Shown in pieces: positions 23,871 to 32,169 of a DNA stretch of 64,000 nucleotides. Source of the stretch: Halocaridina rubra (taxonomy: Eukaryota; Arthropoda; Malacostraca; Decapoda; Atyidae); contig JAXCGZ010000099.1 of the NCBI GenBank assembly GCA_037179515.1, positions 71,001-135,000 of the forward strand, in the 5' to 3' direction. The translations under genes and the position numbers were made by a program. The first letter of the stretch is position 1, and every line of letters starts with the position of its first letter. Below the pieces are notes generated by a model. The model saw only the letters and a program-made list of their open reading frames with translations, made no database searches and was not told the origin of the DNA.

Positions 23871-24201
23871 TTGCTCATGTTGGATAAGTCCATTACTTTC
23901 CAGGGACCGGAAAGAGGAATACCTACTTCGACCGGAAGAAGAGACTCCATCATCACTGACTTCCGGTTTGCTAAACAGCGTTGCTCTAACCTGCCGTAGC
24001 GATTTTACACAAAGGTAAATCTATCTTGCTTTGTGATGAACTAAATGCAACTTACATACATAATGACAGACAGACGAAATTTGCCGTTAGCGTAGTTTGG
24101 TAAATCATACATACATACACTCTTACATACATACATACATACATACATATAAAGGGATTATATTAATACTTGAACCATTCTTACCTGAAGCACAAAATAT
24201 A

Positions 24202-24207
<6 letters not shown>
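23871..24207. other. Intergenic, nothing recognised
   Basis: Includes short (TACA)n near 24105-24150. Confidence 0.45.

Positions 24208-24265
<58 letters not shown>
24208..24265. repeat. (GA)n microsatellite
   Basis: About 29 units. Confidence 0.97.
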
Positions 24266-24267
<2 letters not shown>

Positions 24268-24361
24268 TGACGTCGACATTATCATGTAAGTGTAGTTTAG
24301 GGGGTGTAGTAACTTGGAAAGTAAACAGGTTGTTTCTTTCCAGTAAATGTTTTAGTTTTTC

Positions 24362-24363
<2 letters not shown>

Positions 24364-24410
<47 letters not shown>

Positions 24411-24411
24411 G
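24364..24411. repeat. (ATA)n inside the 5' LTR
   Basis: Longer than the matching run in the 3' LTR, so it grew after integration or was contracted in the other LTR. Confidence 0.9.
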
Positions 24412-24460
24412 TAATAATTTAGTTTGCTAACCTCTAGGTTTAAATGTGTTTAACATTTTA

Positions 24461-24463
<3 letters not shown>

Positions 24464-24537
<74 letters not shown>
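24464..24537. repeat. (AT)n inside the 5' LTR
   Basis: Absent at the matching point of the 3' LTR (TTTTATATTATATATTCC). Confidence 0.95.
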
Positions 24538-24538
<1 letters not shown>

Positions 24539-24898
24539 TAACTAGATGTGTGTGTCGATATCCACCCATGTGGGTGGCCGGGGCCTTTTTTTTTTCTTTT
24601 TTTTCCGTAGGTGGGATTGTTTGGATCAGTAAAGATAAAGAGTGGACATAGGTGCTTTGCTCAGTGTTATTAGTTTCGATAAAACAAAAAAAATAGATAC
24701 TATGATGAGAGGAAGAGGAAAAAGTTGAGATAGGATAGGGGTGAAGAAGGTAGAGGTGATGGCGCCGCATGCACGCTTTTAACCCCTTGAGGACCACCAG
24801 GAAGGAAGGGTAAAGGAAGTCAGACAAAAACATATTTATGAATATATACAAATAATAAAATGAATGGACCTCGTTTGCTATCTATTAAGATCTTGTAA

Positions 24899-25226
24899 TG
24901 TGAGGGAAGCAAGCGAGCGTGCTAGGAATAGGAATGAGCGGCGAGCGATAGTAACGCGGCTCTGATGGGCATCTGCTGTTACCACGGGGCTGCATCTTAC
25001 AGAGATAGCCCTGTGGTAAGGGCAGTGGGAGGAGCTGGCAGTTGTGAAGCGACACAGGTTGTGGAAGAGCCGGGAGGATGGGCTGTGGCACTCCAGCAGT
25101 GCCATCTGAATGGTCGCTAGCTCCCTCGTCATTGCCCATAGAGCAAAGTAATCCCCCTATTTGTTTTCCCTTCTTGATGTCGGCTACCCCCCAATTAAAG
25201 GGGGAAACAGCCAAGGTATATGTATG
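24899..25226. mobile_element. Unclassified G+C-rich insertion in the 5' LTR
   Basis: Comparison with the 3' LTR (AAGAAATTGTAAGAAGGAGAAG) shows foreign DNA between CTTGTAA and TGTAAGAAGAAG. It ends CCCCCCAATTAAAGGGGGAA then GGTATATGTA. No coding motif; possibly a SINE-like or MITE-like unit. Confidence 0.6.
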
Positions 25227-25557
25227 TAAGAAGAAGAAGAAGTATGATTTCTTAGAACCTCGTCTTACACGTCCGGAGTTAGGTGCTTAACTTTGTGTTA
25301 TTGATGTGTTATTGGATTTCCCGGTCTTGAATATCTAATACATTTAAGGGAAGTTATTTCTATGGTTTTGTTTAATATGTCCTATTTATATTTACTAATA
25401 TTTACTAACCTTGGTGTCTAGGAATTTGTTGTTATTTTGTTTTGTTTTTCAGGGTACATCTTTACCTAACATATTCGCTGGCTCCTAACCATTTACTCTA
25501 CGGTACCATATGGTAATTTGTTAAGTTGAATATTTCTAAGCTAGGCTGTTTATTTAT

Positions 25558-25559
<2 letters not shown>

Positions 25560-25629
<70 letters not shown>
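25560..25629. repeat. (AT)n inside the 5' LTR
   Basis: Directly adjoins the inserted S2 copy; not present in the 3' LTR. Confidence 0.95.
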
Positions 25630-25631
<2 letters not shown>

Positions 25632-25633
25632 AA

Positions 25634-25756
25634 AGCCATATTTCCACTTATAAGGGAGTGGCTGAGTCAAAGAAAACACTTCGACTTTTTGTGGGAAGTA
25701 AATACAGGGGAGGGGATTCTCAGTCCCCTCGCCCCGCCTCACTTAGTTATAAATGT
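25634..25756 (-). repeat. S2 short interspersed repeat, copy 3, in the 5' LTR
   Basis: Reverse of the family order: ACTTATAAGGGAGTGGCTGA, GTCAAAGAAAACAC, a GGGAAGTAAATACAG segment, then CCCCTCGCCCCGCC. Absent from the 3' LTR, so it moved after the element integrated or arose in one LTR only. This supports S2 as a mobile unit. Confidence 0.75.
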
Positions 25757-25780
25757 TTTCCCTTGGGGTTATAACATTTT

Positions 25781-25798
25781 TGGCGACGAGGACGGGAT
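25781..25798 (+). promoter_or_regulatory. Primer-binding site for reverse transcription
   Basis: TGGCGACGAGGACGGGAT lies 4 bases after the LTR end. Its complement ends in CCA, as needed for pairing with a mature tRNA 3' end. The tRNA species was not determined. Confidence 0.75.
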
Positions 25799-26000
25799 TG
25801 TCGTTAGCCTGTTCTAAACATTTCCTATGATAGTCTACTGTGTCCTAAAGGTAAGCTAGGGCATTTACCTATTAGCCTAACCCTGATTACTATTTTGCAT
25901 CCCGGTATGTTAGCCTAAGCCCATCTATTTCAAGACTGAACTCGCTTAATTTTTTAGCAAAATTGCGCCACATTGATTTTTTTTTTTTTAATAAGTCAGT

Positions 26001-26432
26001 ATGACAGTGGTAGGAAGTATTGGCGAGTGTAAAGAAGCAGATGAGGATTTTGAAAGTTTTTCTACTAGAGACGGGAAGAACGATTGCATTTTCTTAACCC
26101 TAATTGGTCCAACGACCTTTTGTCTAGTCAAGGACCTAGTTTCTCCTAAGAAACCAGAAGACTGCACTTATGATGAATTGGTTACGGCACTGAAATTGCA
26201 TTTCTGCCCACAGGTAATAGTAATTTATAAGATATTTAAGTTTTATAGTCGCAAGCAGGAGGCAGGTGATAATATATCCAATTATGTGGCAGGTATTAAA
26301 GCTTGTGCTAGGACATGTAAATTTGGTTCTAACTTAGATGAAATTCTTCGTGATAGTTTTGTGATGGAGTTAAGGGATGAAGCGACCCAGAGAGTTTTAT
26401 TAACTACAAAGGACCTGACATTTAGAACATAA
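26001..26432 (+). pseudogene. Gag core, copy 1 (native start)
   Basis: Opens at ATG 26001 soon after the leader, so this is the natural gag start. It carries IGECKEADEDFESF, FLTLIGPTTFCLVKDLVSPK, YDELVTALKLHFCPQ, FKFYSRKQEAGDNISNYVAG and LRDEATQRVLLTTKDLTF, the retrotransposon Gag (capsid-like) region of Ty3/gypsy elements. A gap seems present after ESF, where related Gags have further residues. The frame stops at TAA in a CR1 tail fragment after DLTF, cutting off the distal Gag region (AVEIVPAREAAAWDVKAF), which resumes out of frame downstream. Confidence 0.85.
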
Positions 26433-26500
26433 GAATAGGGGACTCTGCAACATGCCTATTGCTGTTGAAATAGTTCCGGCTAGAGAGGCTGCGGCATGGG

Positions 26501-26959
26501 ATGTTAAAGCTTTTGCTGGTTCTTCCAGTGGTAGTGGTAGGAAGTATTGGCGAGTGTAAAGAAGCAGATGAGGATTTTGAAAGTTTTCCTACTAGAGACG
26601 GGAAGAACGATTGCATTTTCTTAACCCTAATTGGTCCAGCGACCTTTTGTCTAGTCAAGGACCTAGTTTCTCCTAAGAAACCAGAAGACTGCACTTATGA
26701 TGAATTGGTTACGGCACTGAAATTGCATTTCTGCCCACAGGTAATAGTAATTTATAAGATATTTAAGTTTTATAGTCGCAAGCAGGAGGCAGGTGATAAT
26801 ATATCCAATTATGTGGCAGGTATTAAAGCTTGTGCTAGGACATGTAAATTTGGTTCTAATTTAGATGAAATTCTTCGTGATAGTTTTGTGATGGAGTTAA
26901 GGGATGAAGCGACCCAGAGAGTTTTATTAACTACAAAGGACCTGACATTTAGAACATAA
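26501..26959 (+). CDS. Array unit ORF 2: hydrophobic N-terminus plus Gag core
   Basis: ATG TTA AAG arises by reading the DVKAF codons of the previous unit in a second frame. The first residues are MLKLLLVLPVVVVGSIGE, which resemble a secretory signal peptide, and then the Gag core runs in its native frame to the CR1-derived TAA: 152 residues. Distinguishing changes: FPTRDG and GPATF. Whether it is transcribed is unknown; a pseudogene is the default reading. Confidence 0.5.
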   Translation: MLKLLLVLPVVVVGSIGECKEADEDFESFPTRDGKNDCIFLTLIGPATFCLVKDLVSPKKPEDCTYDELVTALKLHFCPQVIVIYKIFKFYSRKQEAGDNISNYVAGIKACARTCKFGSNLDEILRDSFVMELRDEATQRVLLTTKDLTFRT

Positions 26960-27027
26960 GAATAGGGGACACTGCAACATGCCTATTGCTGTTGAAATAG
27001 TTCCGGCTAGAGAGGCTGCGGCATGGG

Positions 27028-27486
27028 ATGTTAAAGCTTTTGCTGGTTCTTCCAGTGGTAGTGGTAGGAAGTATTGGCGAGTGTAAAGAAGCAGATGAGG
27101 ATTTTGAAAGCTTTTCTACTAGAGACGGGAAGAACGATTGCATTTTCTTAACCCTAATTGGTCCAACGACCTTTTGTCTAGTCAAGGACCTAGTTTCTCC
27201 TAAGAAACCAGAAGACTGCACTTATGATGAATTGGTTACGGCACTGAAATTGCATTTCTGCCCACAGGTAATAGTAATTTATAAGATATTTAAGTTTTAT
27301 AGTTGCAAGCAGGAGGCAGGTGATAATATATCCAATTATGTGGCAGGTATTAAAGCTTGTGCTAGGACATGTAAATTTGGTTCTAATTTAGATGAAATTC
27401 TTCGTGATAGTTTTGTGATGGAGTTAAGGGATGAAGCGACCCAGAGAGTTTTATTAACTACAAAGGACCTGACATTTAGAACATAA
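27028..27486 (+). CDS. Array unit ORF 3
   Basis: 152 codons, same architecture as unit 2. Its distinguishing change is Cys for Arg in the FYSRKQ motif (FYSCKQ). Confidence 0.5.
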   Translation: MLKLLLVLPVVVVGSIGECKEADEDFESFSTRDGKNDCIFLTLIGPTTFCLVKDLVSPKKPEDCTYDELVTALKLHFCPQVIVIYKIFKFYSCKQEAGDNISNYVAGIKACARTCKFGSNLDEILRDSFVMELRDEATQRVLLTTKDLTFRT

Positions 27487-27554
27487 GAATAGGGGACACT
27501 GCAACATGCCTATTGCTGTTGAAATAGTTCCGGCTAGAGAGGCTGCGGCATGGG

Positions 27555-28013
27555 ATGTTAAAGCTTTTGCTGGTTTTTCCAGTGGTAGTGGTAGGAAGTA
27601 TTGGCGAGTGTAAAGAAGCAGATGAGGATTTTGAAAGTTTTTCTACTAGAGACGGGAAGAACGATTGCATTTTCTTAACCCTAATTGGTCCAACGACCTT
27701 TTGTCTAGTCAAGGACCTAGTTTCTCCTAAGAAACCAGAAGACTGCACTTATGATGAATTGGTTACGGCATTGAAATTGCATTTCTGCCCACAGGTAATA
27801 GTAATTTATAAGATATTTAAGTTTTATAGTCGCAAGCAGGAGGCAGGTGATAATATATCCAATTATGTGGCAGGTATTAAAGCTTGTGCTAGGACATGTA
27901 AATTTGGTTCTAATTTAGATGAAATTCTTCGTGATAGTTTTGTGATGGAGTTAAGGGATGAAGCGACCCAGAGAGTTTTATTAACTACAAAGGACCTGAC
28001 ATTTAGAACATAA
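27555..28013 (+). CDS. Array unit ORF 4
   Basis: 152 codons; N-terminus LLLVFPVV (TTTTTCC for TTCTTCC at the junction). Confidence 0.5.
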   Translation: MLKLLLVFPVVVVGSIGECKEADEDFESFSTRDGKNDCIFLTLIGPTTFCLVKDLVSPKKPEDCTYDELVTALKLHFCPQVIVIYKIFKFYSRKQEAGDNISNYVAGIKACARTCKFGSNLDEILRDSFVMELRDEATQRVLLTTKDLTFRT

Positions 28014-28081
28014 GAATAGGGGACACTGCAATATGCCTATTGCTGTTGAAATAGTTCTGGCTAGAGAGGCTGCGGCATGGG

Positions 28082-28369
28082 ATGTTAAAGCTTTTGGTGG
28101 TTTTTCCAGTGGTAGTGGTAGGAAGTATTGGCGAGTGTAGAGAAGCAGATGAGGATTTTGAAAGTTTTTCTACTAGAGACGGGAAGAACGATTGCATTTT
28201 CTTAACCCTAATTGGTCCAACGACCTTTTGTCTAGTCAAGGACCTAGTTTCTCCTAAGAAACCAGAAGACTGCATTTATGATGAATTGGTTACGGCACTG
28301 AAGTTGCATTTCTGCCCACAGGTAATAGTAATTTATAAGATATTTAAGTTTTATAGTCGCAAGCAGTAG
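28082..28369 (+). pseudogene. Array unit ORF 5, truncated by TAG
   Basis: Stops at TAG 28367-28369 right after FYSRKQ, leaving 95 residues; the remaining Gag codons are intact behind it. It has GECREAD and shares DCIYDEL with unit 6. Confidence 0.6.
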
Positions 28370-28608
28370 GCAGGTGATAATATATCCAATTATGTGGCAG
28401 GTATTAAAGCTTGTGCTAGGACATGTAAATTTGGTTCTAATTTAGATGAAATTCTTCGTGATAGTTTTGTGATGGAGTTAAGGGATGAAGCGACCCAGAG
28501 AGTTTTATTAACTACAAAGGACCTGACATTTAGAACATAAGAATAGGGGACACTGCAACATGCCTATTGCTGTTGAAATAGTTCCGGCTAGAGAGGCTGC
28601 GGCATGGG

Positions 28609-29067
28609 ATGTTAAAGCTTTTGGTGATTCTTCCAGTGGTAGTGGTAGGAAGTATTGGCGAGTGTAAAGAAGCAGATGAGGATTTTGAAAGTTTTTCTAC
28701 TAGAGACGGGAAGAACGATTGCATTTTCTTAACCCTAATTGGTCCAACGACCTTTTGTCTAGTCAAGGACCTAGTTTCTCTTAAGAAACCAGAAGACTGC
28801 ATTTATGATGAATTGGTTACGGCACTGAAGTTGCATTTCTGCCCACAGGTAATAGTAATTTATAAGATATTTAAGTTTTATAGTCGCAAGCAGGAGGCAG
28901 GTGATAATATATCCAATTATGTGGCAGGTATTAAAGCTTGTGCTAGGACATGTAAATTTGGTTCTAATTTAGATGAAATTCTTCGTGATAGTTTTGTGAT
29001 GGAGTTAAGGGATGAAGTGACCCAGAGAGTTTTATTAACTACAAAGGACCTGACATTTAGAACATAA
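28609..29067 (+). CDS. Array unit ORF 6
   Basis: 152 codons; LLVILPVV N-terminus, LVSLKKPEDCIYDE and RDEVTQ variants. Confidence 0.5.
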   Translation: MLKLLVILPVVVVGSIGECKEADEDFESFSTRDGKNDCIFLTLIGPTTFCLVKDLVSLKKPEDCIYDELVTALKLHFCPQVIVIYKIFKFYSRKQEAGDNISNYVAGIKACARTCKFGSNLDEILRDSFVMELRDEVTQRVLLTTKDLTFRT

Positions 29068-29135
29068 GAATAGGGGACACTGCAACATGCCTATTGCTGT
29101 TGAAATAGTTCCGGCTAGAGAGGCTGCGGCATGGG

Positions 29136-29423
29136 ATGTTAAAGCTTTTGCTGGTTCTTCCAGTGGTAGTGGTAGGAAGTATTGGCGAGTGTAAAGAAGC
29201 AGATGAGGATTTTGAAAGTTTTTCTACTAGAGACGGGAAGAACGATTGCATTTTCTTAACCCTAATTGGTCCAACGACCTTTTGTCTAGTCAAGGACCTA
29301 GTTTCTCCTAAGAAACCAGAAGACTGCACTTATGATGAATTGGTTACGGCACTGAAATTGCATTTCTGCCCACAGGTAATAGTAATTTATAAAATATTTA
29401 AGTTTTATAGTCGCAAGCAGTAG
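29136..29423 (+). pseudogene. Array unit ORF 7, truncated by the same TAG
   Basis: Carries the same AAGCAGTAGGCAGG nonsense change as unit 5 although unit 6 between them lacks it. This implies exchange between units or stepwise duplication. Confidence 0.6.
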
Positions 29424-29662
29424 GCAGGTGATAATATATCCAATTATGTGGCAGGTATTAAAGCTTGTGCTAGGACATGTAAATTTGGTTCTAATTTAGA
29501 TGAAATTCTTCATGATAGTTTTGTGATGGAGTTAAGGGATGAAGCGACCCAGAGAGTTTTATTAACTACAAAGGACCTGACATTTAGAACATAAGAATAG
29601 GGGACACTGCAACATGCCTATTGCTGTTGAAATAGTTCCGGCTAGAGAGGCTGCGGCTTGGG

Positions 29663-30121
29663 ATGTTAAAGCTTTTGCTGGTTCTTCCAGTGGTAGTGGT
29701 AGGAAGTATTGGCGAGTGTAAAGAAGCAGATGAGGATTTTGAAAGTTTCTCTACTAGAGACGGGAAGAACGATTGCATTTTCTTAACCCTAATTGGTCCA
29801 ACGACCTTTTGTCTAGACAAGGACCTAGTTTCTCCTAAGAAACCAGAAGACTGCACTTATGATGAATTGGTTACGGCACTGAAGTTGCATTTCTGCCCAC
29901 AGGTAATAGTAATTTATAAGATATTTAAGTTTTATAGTCGCAAGCAGGAGGCAGGTGATAATATATCCAATTATGTGGCAGGTATTAAAGCTTGTGCTAG
30001 GACATGTAAATTTGGTTCTAATTTAGATGAAATTCTTCGTGATAGTTTTGTGATGGAGTTAAGGGATGAAGCGACCCAGAGAGTTTTATTAACTACAAAG
30101 GACCTGACATATAGAACATAA
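29663..30121 (+). CDS. Array unit ORF 8
   Basis: 152 codons; FCLDKDLV and DLTYRT variants, the latter shared with unit 9. Confidence 0.5.
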   Translation: MLKLLLVLPVVVVGSIGECKEADEDFESFSTRDGKNDCIFLTLIGPTTFCLDKDLVSPKKPEDCTYDELVTALKLHFCPQVIVIYKIFKFYSRKQEAGDNISNYVAGIKACARTCKFGSNLDEILRDSFVMELRDEATQRVLLTTKDLTYRT

Positions 30122-30189
30122 GAATAGGGGACACTGCAACATGCCTATTGCTGTTGAAATAGTTCCGGCTAGAGAGGCTGCGGCATGGG

Positions 30190-30648
30190 ATGTTAAAGCT
30201 TTTGGTGGTTCTTCCAGTGCTAGTGGTAGGAAGTATTGGCAAGTGTAAAGAAGCAGATGAGGATTTTGAAAGTTTTTCTACTAGAGACTGGAAGAACGAT
30301 TGCATTTTCTTAACCCTAATTGGTCCAGCGACCTTTTGTCTAGTCAAGGACCTAGTTTCTCCTAAGAAACCAGAAGACTGCACTTATGATGAATTGGTTA
30401 CGGCACTGAAATTGCATATCTGCCCACAGGTAATAGTAATTTATAAGATATTTAAGTTTTATAGTCGCAAGCAGGAGGCAGGTGATAATATATCCAATTA
30501 TGTGGCAGGTATTAAAGCTTGTGCTAGGACATGTAAATTTGGTTCTAATTTAGATGAAATTCTTCGTGATAGTTTTGTGATGGAGTTAAGGGATGAAGCG
30601 ACCCAGAGAGTTTTATTAACTACAAAGGACCTGACATATAGAACATAA
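30190..30648 (+). CDS. Array unit ORF 9
   Basis: 152 codons; LPVLVVGSIGKCK, STRDWKND, LHICPQ and DLTYRT variants; GPATF is shared with unit 2. Confidence 0.5.
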   Translation: MLKLLVVLPVLVVGSIGKCKEADEDFESFSTRDWKNDCIFLTLIGPATFCLVKDLVSPKKPEDCTYDELVTALKLHICPQVIVIYKIFKFYSRKQEAGDNISNYVAGIKACARTCKFGSNLDEILRDSFVMELRDEATQRVLLTTKDLTYRT

Positions 30649-30716
30649 GAATAGGGGACACTGCAACATGCCTATTGCTGTTGAAATAGTTCCGGCTAGA
30701 GAGGCTGCGGCATGTG

Positions 30717-31175
30717 ATGTTAAAGCTTTTGGTAGTTCTTCCAGTGCTAGTGGTAGGAAGTATTGGCGAGTGTAAAGAAGCAGATGAGGATTTTGAAAGT
30801 TTTTCTACTAGAGACGGGAAGAACGATTGCATTTTCTTAACCCTAATTGGTCCAACGAACTTTTGTCTAGTCAAGGACCTAGTTTCTCCTAAGAAACCAG
30901 AAGACTGCACTTATGATGAATTGGTTACGGCACTGAAATTGCATTTCTGCCCACAGGTAATAGTAATTTATAAGATATTTAAGTTTTATAGTCGCAAGCA
31001 GGAGGCAGGTGATAATATATCCAATTATGTGGCAGGTATTAAAGCTTGTGCTAGGACATGTAAATTTGGTTCTAATTTAGATGAAATTCTTCGTGATAGT
31101 TTTGTGATGGAGTTAAGGGATGAAGCGACCCAGAGAGTTTTATTAACTACAAAGGACCTGACATTTAGAACATAA
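30717..31175 (+). CDS. Array unit ORF 10 (last)
   Basis: 152 codons from ATG 30717; shares LPVLVVGS with unit 9 and has GPTNFC. Beyond it the distal Gag continues into single-copy sequence. Confidence 0.5.
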   Translation: MLKLLVVLPVLVVGSIGECKEADEDFESFSTRDGKNDCIFLTLIGPTNFCLVKDLVSPKKPEDCTYDELVTALKLHFCPQVIVIYKIFKFYSRKQEAGDNISNYVAGIKACARTCKFGSNLDEILRDSFVMELRDEATQRVLLTTKDLTFRT

Positions 31176-31194
31176 GAATAGGGGACACTGCAAC

Positions 31195-31370
31195 ATGCCT
31201 ATTGCTGTTGAAATAGTTCCGGCTAGAGAGGCTGCGGCATGGGATGTTAAAGCTTTTGGTGGTTCTTCCAGTAAATCCCAGTCTGTTCATAGTATTAAGA
31301 GTAAATCACAAAATACCGGTACTACTAAGTTTGGTGATTCTAGACCCAGTAATCAGGAAAGAAATTCAGC
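31195..31370 (+). pseudogene. Distal gag segment after the array
   Basis: In frame: IAVEIVPAREAAAWDVKAFG, then Ser/Lys-rich SSSKSQSVHSIKSKSQNTG. This is the hydrophilic linker that normally precedes the Gag zinc knuckle; it is cut by a SINE. Confidence 0.75.
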
Positions 31371-31385
31371 ACTCTTAATCAGTCT

Positions 31386-31583
31386 GTTTGTTTGTTCCAG
31401 TTTTACGTCACGGACTCCCTTTTCTACCAAGGGCTAGGACGGTTGCCTTGAAGGACTTGCTTTGGCAGCTGTAATCCTTACCCTGAGTGCATGCCCTTGC
31501 TAACCTCAGACCGTGACGGGGCGCGAACCCTCGACCTGCCGCCTCAGAATCGAGGACGCTACCGCTTGAGCCACGGTGACTAC
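31386..31583 (-). mobile_element. SINE-A inserted in gag
   Basis: Minus-strand copy with head GTAGTCACCGTGGCTCAAGC, box B-like GGTCGAGGGTTCGCGCCCCG and 3' GACGTAAAACTGGAACAAAC. The 15-bp target duplication ACTCTTAATCAGTCT lies at 31371-31385 and 31584-31598. The plus-strand reading frames through it are shadows. Confidence 0.95.
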
Positions 31584-31598
31584 ACTCTTAATCAGTCT

Positions 31599-31729
31599 AG
31601 TAAGACTAATTTATATATTAAGCCTAATAAGCCATGTTCAGTATGTGATAAGGAACATTGGAGGTGGAACTACCCTTAAAAAAAAAAGCAAAGTGTCATA
31701 AGTGTAAAAAAGACATAGCCAGTCGCGGG
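31599..31729 (+). pseudogene. Gag zinc-knuckle remnant
   Basis: KPCSVCDKEHWRWNYP, an A-run frameshift, then AKCHKCKKDIASRG. The spacing recalls the paired Cys/His motifs at the end of gypsy Gag, but the His and last Cys of the second knuckle are lost. Confidence 0.6.
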
Positions 31730-32160
31730 GTTGCCGGATGGCCGTTTTTGCAGCCAGATTCCTTAAATTTGGCCATATACAAAAATGACTGGCCGTAAAT
31801 AAATTAGACTTCCACCACCAAACCATTTGGCCGAATTTTATTTGAAAATTATACCATATTGAAATAAGTAGAAAATATATATGAATTATTCTTTCTTACT
31901 TTCTTTTATAATTCCTTTTGACCTATCTACTCACCCATTGGTCAGTGGCAAGAACAAATGAAGGTGAAAATCTCTTATCTTTTCTCAGGAAGCAGGCGGC
32001 GAGCTTTAATGTTTATTTTCAGAGCAATAATCCTTACCACGGTCTCTGGCCTTTGATCGGCAACAACAAAGGTCAGAGAGACTGCGCTTATCGAGGAAGG
32101 ATTAATGGCATTAAGATCTTCAGTAGCAGGGATGATTTCCGGTACAATTATTAACTCTCA
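31730..32160. other. Unrecognised sequence replacing the start of pol
   Basis: Begins GGTTGCCGGATGGCCGTTTT; possible DNA-transposon end, not confirmed. It ends at the target duplication of the inserted LINE. Confidence 0.4.
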
Positions 32161-32169
32161 GTGCCTATA

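Larger units (their letters stand above)
24305..25776 (+). repeat. 5' LTR, with three insertions
   Basis: Colinear with the 556-bp 3' LTR but expanded to 1,472 bp. Extra material: a long (TAA)n and (AT)n plus about 300 bp of unrecognised sequence (about 24464-24845), a G+C-rich insert of about 330 bp (about 24899-25226), and an (AT)n with an S2 copy (25560-25756). Shared landmarks include ACCTCGTTTRCTATCTATTAAG, TATGATTTCTTAGAACC, CTTGGTGTCTAGGAATTTGT and CTACGGTACCATATGGTAA. Confidence 0.88.
26008..31270 (+). repeat. Tandem array of about ten 527-bp gag-derived units
   Basis: Unit starts recur at strict 527-bp steps: the junction ATG lies at 26501, 27028, 27555, 28082, 28609, 29136, 29663, 30190 and 30717. 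Copies differ by a handful of substitutions and no obvious indels. Each unit contains the Gag core, a CR1 3'-tail fragment of about 36 bp, and the distal Gag codons through DVKAF-GSSS. The junction reads CCAGTGGTAGTGGTAGGAAG, joining downstream TTCCAGT to upstream AGTGGTAGG through short homology. Because 527 is not a multiple of 3, successive units are in different frames and no polyprotein is possible. Confidence 0.97.

Noticed and set aside
26422..30910. Minus-strand 90-codon frames repeated in every gag unit
   Set aside because: Antisense shadows of the Gag core; they repeat only because the units repeat.
26008..31270. CRISPR-like regular spacing
   Set aside because: The unit is 527 bp with no short repeat/spacer structure; it is a gag tandem array in eukaryotic DNA.
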